A DNA stretch of 64,000 nucleotides, from NCBI GenBank assembly GCA_025358125.1, contig JANYKS010000023.1, forward strand, positions 25,287 to 89,286, in the 5' to 3' direction. This DNA comes from Actinomycetes bacterium (GTDB taxonomy: Bacteria > Actinomycetota > Acidimicrobiia > Acidimicrobiales > Ilumatobacteraceae). Below the pieces are notes generated by a model. The model ran no database searches and had not been told where the DNA came from. It saw only the letters and a list, made by a program, of their open reading frames with translations. The stretch's first letter is position 1, and each line of letters begins with the position of its first letter. A program made the position numbers and the translations under genes. Below are positions 1-7,895 of this stretch, piece after piece.

Positions 1-2
1 CG

Positions 3-437
3 CCGCGCAACCCGGCCGGCGATACCGGGCTTCACGGCTGCTCGGCGGGCGCCGCCGACGAAGCGGGCACGGTGCTGCTGCGGCCGCGGCCCTCGGCCCC
101 GATCGGCATCCTGACCGGCGAGTTCGGTGCCCAGGTGCTGCAGCCATTGGTCGCAGATCTCGGGCGCGACGACGTGCGGATCATCCCCGTGCGCAACGAG
201 TTCTTCGGCGGCAACACCGCCGTCACCGGCCTGCTGGTCGGCGAGGACATCGCACGGGTGCTCGGCAACGAACCGCTGTCGCACCGTTACCTGCTGCCCG
301 ATGTCTGCCTCAGCGAGGGGCGCTTCCTCGACGGGACCACGATCGGTTCGCTGCCGCGTTCCGTTGAGGTGGTTCCCACCAACGGCATCTCGTTGCGCAA
401 TGCGCTTGAGACCAAGACTGCGCAGTCTCGCCGATGA
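3..437 (+). CDS. DUF512 family protein, C-terminal part (start lies before the window)
   Basis: The frame is open from the first bases of the window to a TGA at 435-437, so only the C-terminal ~144 residues are visible. The segment ITGEF/ILTGEFGAQ, then VRNEFFGGNTAVTGLLVG followed by a YLLPDV stretch, matches the C-terminal half of the DUF512 family, radical-SAM-like proteins with an N-terminal PDZ-like part that often sit immediately before der in actinomycetes. Its stop overlaps the der start (ATGA at 434-437), so the two are probably co-translated. The catalytic part is outside the window and the function is not known. Confidence 0.75.
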   Translation, partial: PRNPAGDTGLHGCSAGAADEAGTVLLRPRPSAPIGILTGEFGAQVLQPLVADLGRDDVRIIPVRNEFFGGNTAVTGLLVGEDIARVLGNEPLSHRYLLPDVCLSEGRFLDGTTIGSLPRSVEVVPTNGISLRNALETKTAQSRR

Positions 438-1786
438 CCGACGACCAACAGACGATCCAGTTGCCGACGGTGGTCATCGTCGGGCGGCCAAACGTCGGCA
501 AGAGCACACTGTTCAACCGCATCATCGGTGAACAGGTTGCGATCGTCGAGAACCGCCCCGGCGTCACCCGCGACCGCAAGGAGGTCGAGGCCGAATGGCT
601 CGGTCGCCCATTCCTGCTCGTGGACACCGGCGGTTGGCTGCCGGGCGGGACGGATCTCGATGCGAAGGTCAGCCGCCAGGTCGAGGCGGCGGTCAAGTCG
701 GCCGATCTCGTGCTGTTCCTCGTCGACGGCGCCGTCGGCGTCACCGAAGACGACGAGTCCATCGCGATCTGGCTGCGCCGGATCAAATCGCCGGTGCTGC
801 TCGTCGCCAACAAGGCCGACAACGATCGACGCGAGGGTGAGCGCTGGGAGTTTTTGGCGCTCGGCCTCGGCGATCCGATACCGGTCAGCGCGCTCCACGG
901 TCGCCGCGCCGGCGACTTGCTTGACGAGGTCATCGCCCGCATCGCCGATGTCAGTGCGGCCGGTATTGCCGATGCCGAAGAGGCCGAGCAAGATTGGGTT
1001 CCGCCGGAGATCGCGCCGCCTCGCGTTGCCGTCGTCGGCCGCCCGAACGTCGGTAAGAGCACGCTGTTCAACCGGCTCGTCGGCGAGGACCGCTCCGTCG
1101 TGCACGACATGCCGGGCACGACGAGAGACGCGATCGACACCCTGGTCGAGACCGAGGACGGGCCGATCGTGTTCGTCGACACCGCCGGCATGCGCCGGCG
1201 GAGCAAGATCGACGACGCGGCCGAGTACTACTCGTTCGTGCGTGCCCTGCGGGCCATCGACGACGCCGACATCGCACTGTTCGTCATCGACGCAACCGAA
1301 GGTGTCACTGGCCAGGATCAGCGCCTCGCCGAGCGTGTCGACGCAGCAGGCTGTCCGATCGTGTTGATGCTCAACAAGTGGGAACTGATCGACGACGCCG
1401 ACCGACGGCTCGACGTGATCGCCGACGTGAAACGCAAGCTCGGCTTCATCGGCGACGCGCCGATCCTCAAGATCTCGGCGTTGACCGGGATGGGCGTGCA
1501 CAAGCTGCGCCCGGTGCTGCAGGATGCGATCGAGCAGTACCACCGGCGCGTCCCGACCCGCGATGTCAACAAGGTCATCGCAGCCGCGCAGCAGAAGCAG
1601 CCGGCACCTGGGGGAACCCGCGTGCTGTACGCGATGCAGGGGGCAACCGACCCGCCGACGTTCACGCTGTTCGTCAACCGCGAGTTGCCGCACACGTATC
1701 TGCGCTATCTCGAACGCAGCATCCGCGAGGCGTTCGACTTCGGATCGACGCCGATCAAGCTGCGCGTCCGGCGCCGCACAGAGTAA
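434..1786 (+). CDS. der: Ribosome-associated GTPase Der (EngA)
   Basis: Der is an essential tandem GTPase that acts in maturation of the 50S ribosomal subunit. The 450-residue product has the family layout: two G domains, each with a GRPNVGKST P-loop (about residues 16-24 and 200-208), DTGG/DTAG switch II motifs, NKAD and NKWE base-recognition motifs, and a C-terminal KH-like domain that ends in RVRRRTE. The ATG at 434 overlaps the stop of the DUF512 gene. A small zinc-ribbon membrane protein follows 9 bases later. No damage is seen. Confidence 0.97.
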   Translation: MTDDQQTIQLPTVVIVGRPNVGKSTLFNRIIGEQVAIVENRPGVTRDRKEVEAEWLGRPFLLVDTGGWLPGGTDLDAKVSRQVEAAVKSADLVLFLVDGAVGVTEDDESIAIWLRRIKSPVLLVANKADNDRREGERWEFLALGLGDPIPVSALHGRRAGDLLDEVIARIADVSAAGIADAEEAEQDWVPPEIAPPRVAVVGRPNVGKSTLFNRLVGEDRSVVHDMPGTTRDAIDTLVETEDGPIVFVDTAGMRRRSKIDDAAEYYSFVRALRAIDDADIALFVIDATEGVTGQDQRLAERVDAAGCPIVLMLNKWELIDDADRRLDVIADVKRKLGFIGDAPILKISALTGMGVHKLRPVLQDAIEQYHRRVPTRDVNKVIAAAQQKQPAPGGTRVLYAMQGATDPPTFTLFVNRELPHTYLRYLERSIREAFDFGSTPIKLRVRRRTE

Positions 1787-1795
1787 AGGCACACG

Positions 1796-2053
1796 ATGCC
1801 GTGGTGTGAGGACTGCGCCAAATACTTTGCCCCTTCCGCAATGTCGCAAGACGGCAGGTGCCCAACGTGTCACCGTCTGCTCGAAGCGCCCACGCCCGCG
1901 GTGGTCACGGCCAAGAACCTCGACCTGCGCAAGCTGGCCGCCGGCGGCAATGCCGGCGACGACGATGACGCTAGGACGCCGTGGCATTTCAAGCTGTTGA
2001 TGGTGTTGCTCGTGCTGTATTTCATCTGGCGGATCATCGACCTGTTCCGCTGA
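1796..2053 (+). CDS. Small zinc-ribbon protein with one C-terminal membrane helix
   Basis: This 85-residue protein begins MPWCEDCAKYF and has a second CPTC pair at about residue 23, so two Cys-x2-Cys knuckles could bind zinc. The middle is acidic (GDDDDAR) and the C-terminus is one hydrophobic helix, FKLLMVLLVLYFIWRIIDLF, which would anchor it with the ribbon in the cytoplasm. It follows der by 9 bases and is probably in the same transcript. I recognise no characterised homologue. The composition and intact cysteine pairs make it a convincing gene. Confidence 0.75.
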   Translation: MPWCEDCAKYFAPSAMSQDGRCPTCHRLLEAPTPAVVTAKNLDLRKLAAGGNAGDDDDARTPWHFKLLMVLLVLYFIWRIIDLFR

Positions 2054-2118
2054 GCGCCGATTGCCAAACCCGTTGGGGTCTCCCCAGGCCCGCCGCTAGG
2101 CTGGCGATTCCGTAACAA

Positions 2119-2195
2119 CGGGCTGTAGCGCAGCTTGGTAGCGCACTTGTCTGGGGGACAAGGGGTCGCAAGTTCAAATCTTGTCAGCCCGACCA
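2119..2195 (+). tRNA. tRNA-Pro (anticodon GGG)
   Basis: The acceptor strands CGGGCTG and CAGCCCG pair over 7 bases. The anticodon stem is CTTGT/ACAAG with loop CTGGGGG, which gives anticodon GGG. The T-loop TTCAAAT is present and the CCA end is encoded (2193-2195). Total length is 77 bases. A strong stem-loop follows within 12 bases. Confidence 0.95.
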
Positions 2196-2206
2196 AAGAA
2201 CACCAG

Positions 2207-2238
2207 GTCAGAGCCGGTCCGCAAGGGCCGGCTCTGAC
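2207..2238 (+). terminator. Stem-loop downstream of tRNA-Pro
   Basis: Two 14-base arms (2207-2220 and 2225-2238) pair with a single G-T wobble around a GCAA tetraloop. No T-run follows, which is common for actinomycete terminators. Its position right after the tRNA makes termination or 3'-end definition the likely role. Confidence 0.6.
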
Positions 2239-2622
2239 AATGGGAAGTGAAATGTCTTCGCCGATGTGCTACGCAGACCGGCGGATGCGGATGACCGGCG
2301 GATGCTCTTCCCCCGGTTCAGCGGGCACGCCGAACGTCCCGTTCCTCCGCCGGCGCAGATCGCCGGTTACCTGGAGCCCGGTTTGGGGTGTCTACGACGT
2401 AGCTGGTGAAGGATTTCGGTTGTGTTGTTGACGCGTTCTCTGGGCCGACAGACGTGTTCTCGCTCGGCGGGACTGAACGTTCTGCGCTCTGGCATTTGGC
2501 ACGCCCGTTCCGCTCGGTTCGCATATGTCCGGGTGTGTGTGCCGATCGAAGTTCGAATCAGTCGATGTCGAGCACGGCCAGGAGCACGTCGTCTCCATGA
2601 GCGACGCCACGGCAAGCAGCGA
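2239..2622. other. Intergenic stretch with no recognisable gene
   Basis: Both strands were read. Open frames here are short and of biased composition, and I could match none to a family. On the minus strand a short open segment ends AHGDDVLLAVLDID followed by a stop at about 2569-2571. It could be a scrap of an older gene. Confidence 0.4.
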
Positions 2623-2662
2623 TGACGGAGCGCTCGAGTACGGCGACTCGAGCGCTCCGTCA
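2623..2662 (-). terminator. 17-bp perfect hairpin after the subtilase gene
   Basis: The arms 2623-2639 and 2646-2662 are perfectly complementary over 17 bases with a 6-base loop. The hairpin starts 11 bases beyond the stop of the minus-strand subtilase, the expected place for a terminator. There is no T-run. Confidence 0.65.
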
Positions 2663-2673
2663 ACATCAATGTT

Positions 2674-4173
2674 TCAGCTGACAGCGCTGAGTGCGTTGAT
2701 CTGCCCGTGTCCGTTGAACGAGTTGTATCCGGCGCCGCCTTGGCATACCTGCGCAGCGCCGTTGTCGACGGCCGGGAAGAACGAGTAGATGGACACGTCG
2801 GGCGGGCACGGGATCGGGTCGGCTGAATTGTCGAGCGCTGCCCGCACGGCACCAGGCGACTTGACTCCCTGGCTCATGATCAGGGCTGCAACACCTGCAG
2901 CGTGAGGTGACGCCATCGAGGTTCCCTGCAGATAGCAGTACGTCGCGCCGCTCGCGTCGATCACCTTGCGCCGGCACGTTTTGATCAGCGACGCAGGGTA
3001 GGTCGAGAGCACACGTCCATTCGGGGCTGCCGCGGTGCGCTGCAGCACCGAGTCACCGCCCGGGGCGACGACGTCGGCTGATCCGACTCCGTAGCTCGAA
3101 TAGAACGACTTGAAACCGAGGTTGCCGTTCGCGGTGACTCCGATGACGCCAGGCACTTCGGTGGGGACGACCGCACAGTCGTTGGAGATCTGTCGCACGA
3201 CCGGATTCGTGTCGTCGGGACTGGTGGCATCAGCCGTTGGGTGGGCGAGATCGTCGGCTTGGTTGCCCTCGGCCGCGACGACGACGACACCCTGCTTCAT
3301 CGCGTAGTCGATCGCGCGCCGCTCGGCCGTCCAGATCGCTCGCTGTTCGGCATCGTTGCGGCAGTTGAACAGCCACGGGTCTGCGAAATAGCTGTTGTTC
3401 GTCACCTGCATGTGGTGCGAACCGGCCCACATGAATGCGCACACGACAGCTTCGGGGAAGAAGAACCCGGCGGCGTTGCCGGCTTTGATACCCGCGATCT
3501 TCACGTTCGGAGCGACGCCCACGATTCCGATGCCGTTCGAAGCCGCAGCAATCGTTCCGGCCGTGTGTGTGCCGTGACCGTTGTCGTCCATCCAGGCGGC
3601 GGGTGATGTGTCGGCGACGCCACCGACGCATGACACGCTGTTCGCGAAGTCGACGTTCGGTGCGAGATCCGGATGGGTGTAGTCGAGACCGGTGTCGATG
3701 TCCCCGACGAGGACCCCGGGGCTGCCACCCGTGATGGCATGTGCTTGCGGTGCGTGGATCTGCACCATGTCCCATTGCAGACCGGACAACGAGTCCGAGT
3801 TGGTTGCCGGCGCGCTGCCGGGGAGCGGCGTACTGTCCGCGACGGAGTCGTCGCCGAGTGCCGTTGCGAATCCGGCTGTCGATGCCGCACCGTCGACGCC
3901 CGTGTTGCTCGCCACAGCATCACGGAAACCGCTGCTACTCGATCGGGCGATCACCACGCCGATCTGCGGGTATGTCGCAACGATGGTGCCGCCGGCAGTC
4001 GTGACAGCTTTCGCGTCGGCTGAGGAAACGGCGCTGCCTTTGAAGAGCACGACGTAGTTCTGGCTGACGCCAGATGCGGCGGCCGTGGACGTTGGTGCTG
4101 CCGGCACCACTGCTGACACCCCACTGGCAGCCGCCAAGGCTGTCATGCAGACGAATGATTTGCGGAATCTCAT
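2674..4173 (-). CDS. Secreted subtilisin-like serine protease (peptidase S8)
   Basis: This is a predicted extracellular endoprotease of 499 residues. The start at 4173 is chosen because an upstream GGAGGA is well placed and MRFRKSFVCMTALAAA opens a signal peptide (charged start, hydrophobic core to about residue 33). An inhibitor-I9-like propeptide follows (about 36-100). The catalytic triad is visible: Asp160 in VGDIDTGLD, His200 in GHGTHTAG and Ser419 in GTSMASPHAAG, with the oxyanion Asn at about 260 (VTNNS). Paired cysteines fit an exported protein. No cell-wall anchor is seen, so release is likely. A longer frame upstream lacks signal-peptide character. Confidence 0.93.
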   Translation of the reverse strand: MRFRKSFVCMTALAAASGVSAVVPAAPTSTAAASGVSQNYVVLFKGSAVSSADAKAVTTAGGTIVATYPQIGVVIARSSSSGFRDAVASNTGVDGAASTAGFATALGDDSVADSTPLPGSAPATNSDSLSGLQWDMVQIHAPQAHAITGGSPGVLVGDIDTGLDYTHPDLAPNVDFANSVSCVGGVADTSPAAWMDDNGHGTHTAGTIAAASNGIGIVGVAPNVKIAGIKAGNAAGFFFPEAVVCAFMWAGSHHMQVTNNSYFADPWLFNCRNDAEQRAIWTAERRAIDYAMKQGVVVVAAEGNQADDLAHPTADATSPDDTNPVVRQISNDCAVVPTEVPGVIGVTANGNLGFKSFYSSYGVGSADVVAPGGDSVLQRTAAAPNGRVLSTYPASLIKTCRRKVIDASGATYCYLQGTSMASPHAAGVAALIMSQGVKSPGAVRAALDNSADPIPCPPDVSIYSFFPAVDNGAAQVCQGGAGYNSFNGHGQINALSAVS

Positions 4174-4544
4174 GAACCGTCCTCCGTTCGGGCAAGTCGC
4201 GCCGCCAGTTCTGGCGACACGGGAGATCCGGGCACATGCCACTCGACACTGGCGAGGACCCCGCGCGGAACAATAACTCACTCCAGGAACACGGTTGGAC
4301 GAGACACTCCAGATGCCGGATTGCGGGATCACGTCAGTCCGGTCTCGGCATCGAACAGTACCTCGACACGGTCGGGCGGGCGATCGCCGACCCGCCTCCG
4401 GACCGTGCCGAGCGCGCCGAGTTCTCCGCGTTCGCCCGCGAACGCCGACTGACCAGCGCGGGCTCTACTGCGTTGTCGTGCCTCGTGCCGGCAGCGAGGG
4501 TGTCGGGATGACAGGGTCGTTGTCCTGTTGCTCCACCCAGTCTG
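4174..4544. other. Gap between the subtilase start and an IS6 scrap, no gene seen
   Basis: This stretch must hold the subtilase promoter on the minus strand. A plus-strand open segment (about 4350-4511, reading QYLDTVGRAIADPPP) has protein-like composition but no recognisable family or start, and may be debris from the adjoining element. Confidence 0.4.
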
Positions 4545-4685
4545 TTGCTGTCGGCGTTCGTCGGGTTCCAGTTCCCGCCGGAGGTCATCCCGTTGTCGGT
4601 GCGCTGCTATCTGCGATTCGGGCTCTCGCACCGCGACCTCGAGGAACTCCTCGCCGAACGCGGCATCGAGGTCGATCACCTTCGA
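4545..4685 (+). mobile_element. IS6-family transposase fragment (N-terminal ~46 codons)
   Basis: The frame reads SAFVGFQFPPEVIPLSVRCY and then LRFGLSHRDLEELLAERGIE followed by VDH. This is the typical N-terminus of IS6/IS26-type DDE transposases (HFPPEII...VRWYLRYGLSYRDLEEMMAERG). Homology stops abruptly after VDH at about 4685. The catalytic DDE residues, the rest of the ~230-residue protein and the terminal repeats are missing. It is a dead relic. Confidence 0.75.
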
Positions 4686-4789
4686 TGCGCCCCGGGTCGT
4701 GTGGAGACCTCGGAACAATCACCATGTTCGGACACCTCGACGTTGTACGCGAACGGCTCGCTGGATCTCCCCGGGATCGGTGGCAGCTC

Positions 4790-4844
4790 TGAACCGCCCC
4801 CGTCCTGGAGAGTACGCGCGCAGAACGTTCGGCCCAGAACGACG
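4790..4844 (+). repeat. Direct repeat copy 1 beginning with an IS3-like end motif
   Basis: This begins TGAACCGCCCC, the start of the terminal inverted repeats of many actinomycete IS3-family elements such as IS6110. It shares an aligned ~55-base pattern with copy 2 at 5441, including CAGAACG and a later CAGAACGACG. No transposase lies beside it. Confidence 0.45.
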
Positions 4845-4891
4845 CTCAGACCCGAGCGGCCGAGAGCGCAGATCGCATCCTCTGTGTGCGC

Positions 4892-5363
4892 TCAGGCTTT
4901 GCGTTCGTAGGTCGTAACCGTGACGTCGTCTGCAATCTCGCATTCTCCGGTTTGCGTGAAGCCGAGGAGTTCGTACAGCTGACGCGCCGGAAAGTTCTTC
5001 GTGCCGGTTGAGACAGTGATCGTGTCGTGTCCGAGTAGATGACTGACGAGTCGGTCGGCCGTGGCCACGTCTCGCGAACCGAGGGTGCACAGCAAGGCGA
5101 TCGATGTCGCAGACGCCATTGGCGATCGTCCAGCCGATGATGCGAGCCAGAATCTGATCCTCAAAAGAACCGATCCAATACAGCGGCCGGCTGCGGACAT
5201 CGTCGACGGTCTCGAGCAGTGGCGGAATCCCGTCGAAGCCGATTATGTCAGCCTCGACCCGATACGCAGCGTACTGAATCTCGACAACTCGTTCGGCCAC
5301 TGCGACATCATCCAGATCGATTGACCTCAACACCGCGGCGAGGCTATCGGCGGGCTTCGGCAC
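4892..5363 (-). pseudogene. Frameshifted GNAT-family N-acetyltransferase
   Basis: Two minus-strand frames together make one acetyltransferase. The first (from a GTG at 5363) reads to DIDRLAVHPRFARRG. The second supplies LVSHLLGHDTITVSTGTKNF then ARQLYELLGFTQTGE and ends at 4892. LAVHPRFARRG is the GNAT acetyl-CoA-binding segment, and the ARQLYELLGF helix is the usual C-terminal motif. The frames switch near 5065-5075, within the expected RRGVATxLVSHLL, where bases appear to be lost. Without the shift the protein would be about 155 residues. It lies between two direct repeats that start with an IS3-like end. Confidence 0.75.
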
Positions 5364-5440
5364 GAAAACCGCCAGCCCCAGGGATCGACATTGCGGGCTC
5401 TGATCCGGCCGGCGACGACGTGGTCCTCCTCACGACACGT

Positions 5441-5496
5441 TGAACCGCCCCGGCTTTGGTGAATGCAGAGCACAGAACGCGCGGCGCAGAACGACG
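5441..5496 (+). repeat. Direct repeat copy 2 beginning with an IS3-like end motif
   Basis: TGAACCGCCCCGG at 5441-5453 is an exact match to the outer 13 bases of IS6110-type inverted repeats. The next ~40 bases align with copy 1 at 4790 with one small indel. The two copies flank the broken acetyltransferase in the same orientation. The 5364-5659 interval around it contains no gene I can recognise. Confidence 0.5.
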
Positions 5497-5659
5497 GCGG
5501 CCGCGCTGCCGACGAGCGCACCGAACGGCGTCTCGGCGTTTGCGCCTGGAGCGCCGCTGCAGTGGGGATGGCTGCGCTGTCCCGGCTCAGTCCGAATGGT
5601 TGGCTCTGGAACATCCCTGGTCGGAGCGCGCTGTTGATGGCGAGTGCCGGACCGAGCCG

Positions 5660-6245
5660 TCATTGTTCGGTGAGCCAGGACGGTCCGGAGTAGTCGAGCC
5701 AGCCGGAAGGATTGGCGAGGATGGATTGGACTTCACCGTCGCGGAAGATTCCGGAGGTGTGCATTGCGTCGCCGTTACCAACGACGATGATTTCGCGTTC
5801 GCCAGAGAGCCACAACGGCCGCGACTCACCTGACACAACGCCAAGGGATGTAGCGGTCGAGCTCGTCGAGAACGTCTTGGGAACCGCTGTCGCACGCATC
5901 GCATCCGCAGTCCGGGATCCATCCAACGCACACGGCCGGATGGCCCACGCCGAGCGTAACTCCGGCGTCGTCCACGGTCCCGAGCCGGCTACGAGCCACG
6001 ATCAGCGGGAGCGCGGTCGACACGTACGGCGTGACGCACGTACAGCGGGACAGTACTGTCTTGGGCGGCAGCCGCCAGTCGACGTGCCCAGTGGCTTCGA
6101 CGGCGGCGAGTTCGGTTTTGTCCAGCGCCGTGAGCCACGAATCGGCCCGGGCTCCGACGATCCGCCACTTTGTCGGATCGGACACCCGCGAATACTCCTC
6201 ATCGCTTGGTTGTCGGTCTGGGTGAGGGTCGGTCCAGCTCGGCAT
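5660..6245 (-). pseudogene. DUF6226-like protein split by a one-base frameshift
   Basis: The 5' part (6245 to about 5845) reads DRQPSDEEYSRVSDP...ARADSWLTALD...CGCDACDSGSQDVLDELDRYI. The 3' part, in the next frame, continues LGVVSGESRPLWLSGE and ends PSWLTEQ at 5660. Joined, they give a protein of about 190 residues that resembles actinomycete DUF6226 proteins, which carry a CGCDACD-type motif; function unknown. Removing one C from the CCC run at about 5847-5849 restores the frame. The gene is either recently inactivated or the C is a sequencing error. No Shine-Dalgarno is obvious. Confidence 0.6.
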
Positions 6246-6489
6246 CGCCTGCGCCGTGGTCGCGAACGCTCCGTCGACCCGCGATCAGCTCATGTTCGGT
6301 GACCATTCCGCCATGATGGTCGGCCACGCCCCAATCGGCGCCCGACCATCGTCAACGGGATTCACAGATCAGCGAATGGTGACGAACAAGGGAGGAAGGA
6401 GCGGCGTTGCCAATTGCAAGCGCCGGACGGCACCACTTCGAACGTCGGGCGGATGCCGCTGCTGGGGGCCCTCGCCAAAGATGTTCGGC
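6246..6489. other. Short gap with no recognisable gene
   Basis: Open frames on both strands here are of shadow type. I see no repeat, hairpin or family motif. Confidence 0.35.
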
Positions 6490-6908
6490 CTATTTCCGGA
6501 CCGCGTGTCGCACGTTTGTCCCGACGAGTTTGGCTCTGAGCGACTCCAACGTCTGCAGCCTTGCCGGGATCCTTCTCTCGGTTCGGCCGATTCGAACGTG
6601 CTGATGCTCGGGCCCTGTCATCCGAGGCTCGTGCTCGTGGCCGGGATGACAGTCGTGTCGCCAAACGAGTGATGGTTCGTTGCGGACGTCGAATCGGTAG
6701 CTACGAACATCCACTGTGCCGTCGCCCTCGAACAGCTGCAGGGACCCGGGCAGCCGAACCCCTATGAGATCAGAACGCCGTTTACTGTCACCTCCGTGAT
6801 GCCGTCGTCGCGGTCGGCTGCGTCCACCGGAATGTCACCCGGTAGGGAGGATGCCCAACGACCGATCTCGACGAGTGCTTCGTCGATGGTCGTCGCCCAC
6901 TCGAACAA
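6490..6908 (-). pseudogene. Unrecognised His-rich gene remnant in two frames, downstream of a helix-turn-helix gene
   Basis: Directly after the stop of the helix-turn-helix gene, the minus strand continues with protein-like sequence FEWATTIDEALVEIGRWASS to a TAG at 6762-6764. A second frame then reads GVRLPGSLQLFEGDGTVDVR and SYRFDVRNEPSLVWRHDCHP, followed by GHEHEPRMTGPEHQH, to a stop at 6490. The dense His motif suggests a metal-binding or toxin-like fold. It could be one gene broken by a frameshift or two overlapping small genes. I know no family for it. Confidence 0.35.
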
Positions 6909-6917
6909 CGCGTCTGC

Positions 6918-7433
6918 TCAGACCCTGGATGCGCGGCGCACGGTCGGGCGCTCGTCGGTGATCGCGCTCGCCGGCCCGCGTACTCGACGGCGAGCGATCA
7001 CGACGTGGTCCGTCGGCAGCTGCTCAGCCAGTTCGACCAAGTTTCCGGCGCGGAACTGGGCGATCCGATCTGGGTCGGCTTCCAGCCAGCGGACGAGCAC
7101 TGTGTCGTTGATGCCACGATGGTGCGCTTCTGAGGTAAAGCGGCCAATGGCAGCTGGGACGGCGCCGTCGACGAGTTGCCAGAGCGGGTAGCGGACACCT
7201 TGCTCGTCGGCGATGTGGAGCAGTGTGCCGCGGGCAGCGCGTTGTTGGATGTTCTGTTTCGATGTCCCGAGGATGCGGGCCATCGTTGCGCCGTTCGGAT
7301 ATTCATCATTGGCGGTTTCAGCGCGTGCGGCGCGAACCATTGCCTCGGCGACCCGATCGGCGTCCTCGGCTGCGAACGTTGGTCCAATGGTTGCCGCGAC
7401 TCGATCGAGGACCTCGCGAAGGGTTGCTGACAT
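6918..7433 (-). CDS. Helix-turn-helix protein of unknown role
   Basis: This 171-residue protein has a clear helix-turn-helix around residues 45-70 (NGATMARILGTSKQNIQQRA), preceded by an N-terminal helical part. A second half contains DPDRIAQFRAGNLVELAEQL. The region after the helix-turn-helix (PLWQLVDGAVPAAIG) resembles proteins that read a DNA site through a MerR/AlpA-like fold. The start is supported by a -10 hexamer TAGGTT exactly 6 bases upstream. The His-rich remnant follows directly, so this may have been the regulator or antitoxin half of a pair. The C-terminus is Arg-rich. Confidence 0.6.
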   Translation of the reverse strand: MSATLREVLDRVAATIGPTFAAEDADRVAEAMVRAARAETANDEYPNGATMARILGTSKQNIQQRAARGTLLHIADEQGVRYPLWQLVDGAVPAAIGRFTSEAHHRGINDTVLVRWLEADPDRIAQFRAGNLVELAEQLPTDHVVIARRRVRGPASAITDERPTVRRASRV

Positions 7434-7439
7434 GCGACC

Positions 7440-7445
7440 AACCTA
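7440..7445 (-). promoter_or_regulatory. -10 hexamer TAGGTT, leaderless start of the helix-turn-helix gene
   Basis: Read on the minus strand, TAGGTT is followed by 6 bases and then the ATG at 7433. This is the same spacing seen at nine other genes in the window, and there is no Shine-Dalgarno. Confidence 0.5.
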
Positions 7446-7527
7446 TCAGAACGTCAACTCTGGTCAACTCGATCCGGCGGATTCGCTGTCAGGCTCGAAT
7501 GCTCTGAGCAACGCGATCGCTGACGAA

Positions 7528-7579
7528 TCGCGAACAACGTTCCACGAAGCAGCGGCTCGCGGCTGCCGACCTTCTTCGA
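7528..7579 (-). repeat. 52-bp repeat, copy 1 (mobile-gene fragment fused to VOC gene)
   Basis: This is 50/52 identical to 17168-17219. On the minus strand it encodes SKKVGSREPLLRGTLF, the same peptide as in the DUF6788-like fragment at 17.1-17.25 kb. Here the reading continues only to FAIRQ before diverging, so just the first ~20 codons of that gene survive. It abuts the broken end of a VOC-family gene. Confidence 0.75.
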
Positions 7580-7812
7580 CCACGTACATCCCGACGGTGC
7601 GCCGTCCGGCCTCGCTGGCCGCGGTCTGCTCGCCGATCGAGAAGAACGCGATGTCGTGGTGGTTCGCCGACGCTTGAGCACGCATGAACACGTACCCGCC
7701 AGTGGGGTGGTCGATGATCGTGGGAGAAGCCGAGGACCTCTTCGTAGAACTGTTGCGTGCGCCGTGCATCACGCACGTACAACACTGCATGGTTCATGCC
7801 AGTGATTGGCAC
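7580..7812 (-). pseudogene. Truncated, frameshifted VOC (glyoxalase/dioxygenase) gene
   Basis: The GTG at 7812 has an AGAGGAG Shine-Dalgarno and begins VPITGMNHAVLYVRDARRTQ with QFYEEVLGF, the first beta-alpha-beta unit of VOC metalloenzymes including the metal His. A frameshift near 7725 moves to a second frame that reads GGYVFMRAQASANHHDIAFF and SIGEQTAASEAGRRTVGMY. Homology then ends at about 7588, where the 52-bp repeat begins. The second VOC half and its metal ligands are lost. Paired TGGTCAGACCA palindromes lie just upstream. Confidence 0.7.
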
Positions 7813-7831
7813 ATTGCTCCTCTTGGACTGA

Positions 7832-7842
7832 TGGTCAGACCA
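7832..7842. promoter_or_regulatory. Palindromic operator TGGTCAGACCA, copy 1
   Basis: This perfect 11-base palindrome lies 20 bases upstream of the VOC start on the minus strand. TGGTNNGACCA is the core recognised by FadR/LldR-type GntR regulators. An identical copy lies 39 bases away. Confidence 0.6.
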
Positions 7843-7870
7843 TAGCCAACGTGAGGGGGTGCGCAAGCTT

Positions 7871-7881
7871 TGGTCAGACCA
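7871..7881. promoter_or_regulatory. Palindromic operator TGGTCAGACCA, copy 2
   Basis: This is identical to the copy at 7832-7842 and extends to TTGGTCAGACCAA. It lies between the broken VOC gene and the end of the formamidase gene. No GntR-type regulator is encoded in the window. Confidence 0.6.
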
Positions 7882-7895
7882 AGTCTGCGCGCCTG

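Noticed and set aside
287..1987. A 566-residue open frame on the minus strand across der
   Set aside because: It is a codon-position shadow of der in high-GC DNA: Arg/Asp/Val-rich, without family motifs.
4790..5496. An integron cassette with attC sites around the acetyltransferase
   Set aside because: The repeats lack the paired RYYYAAC/GTTRRRY structure, and the IS3-like end motif explains them better.
6256..6672. A 138-residue plus-strand open frame
   Set aside because: No family, mixed composition, and the opposite strand holds more convincing protein-like sequence over part of it.
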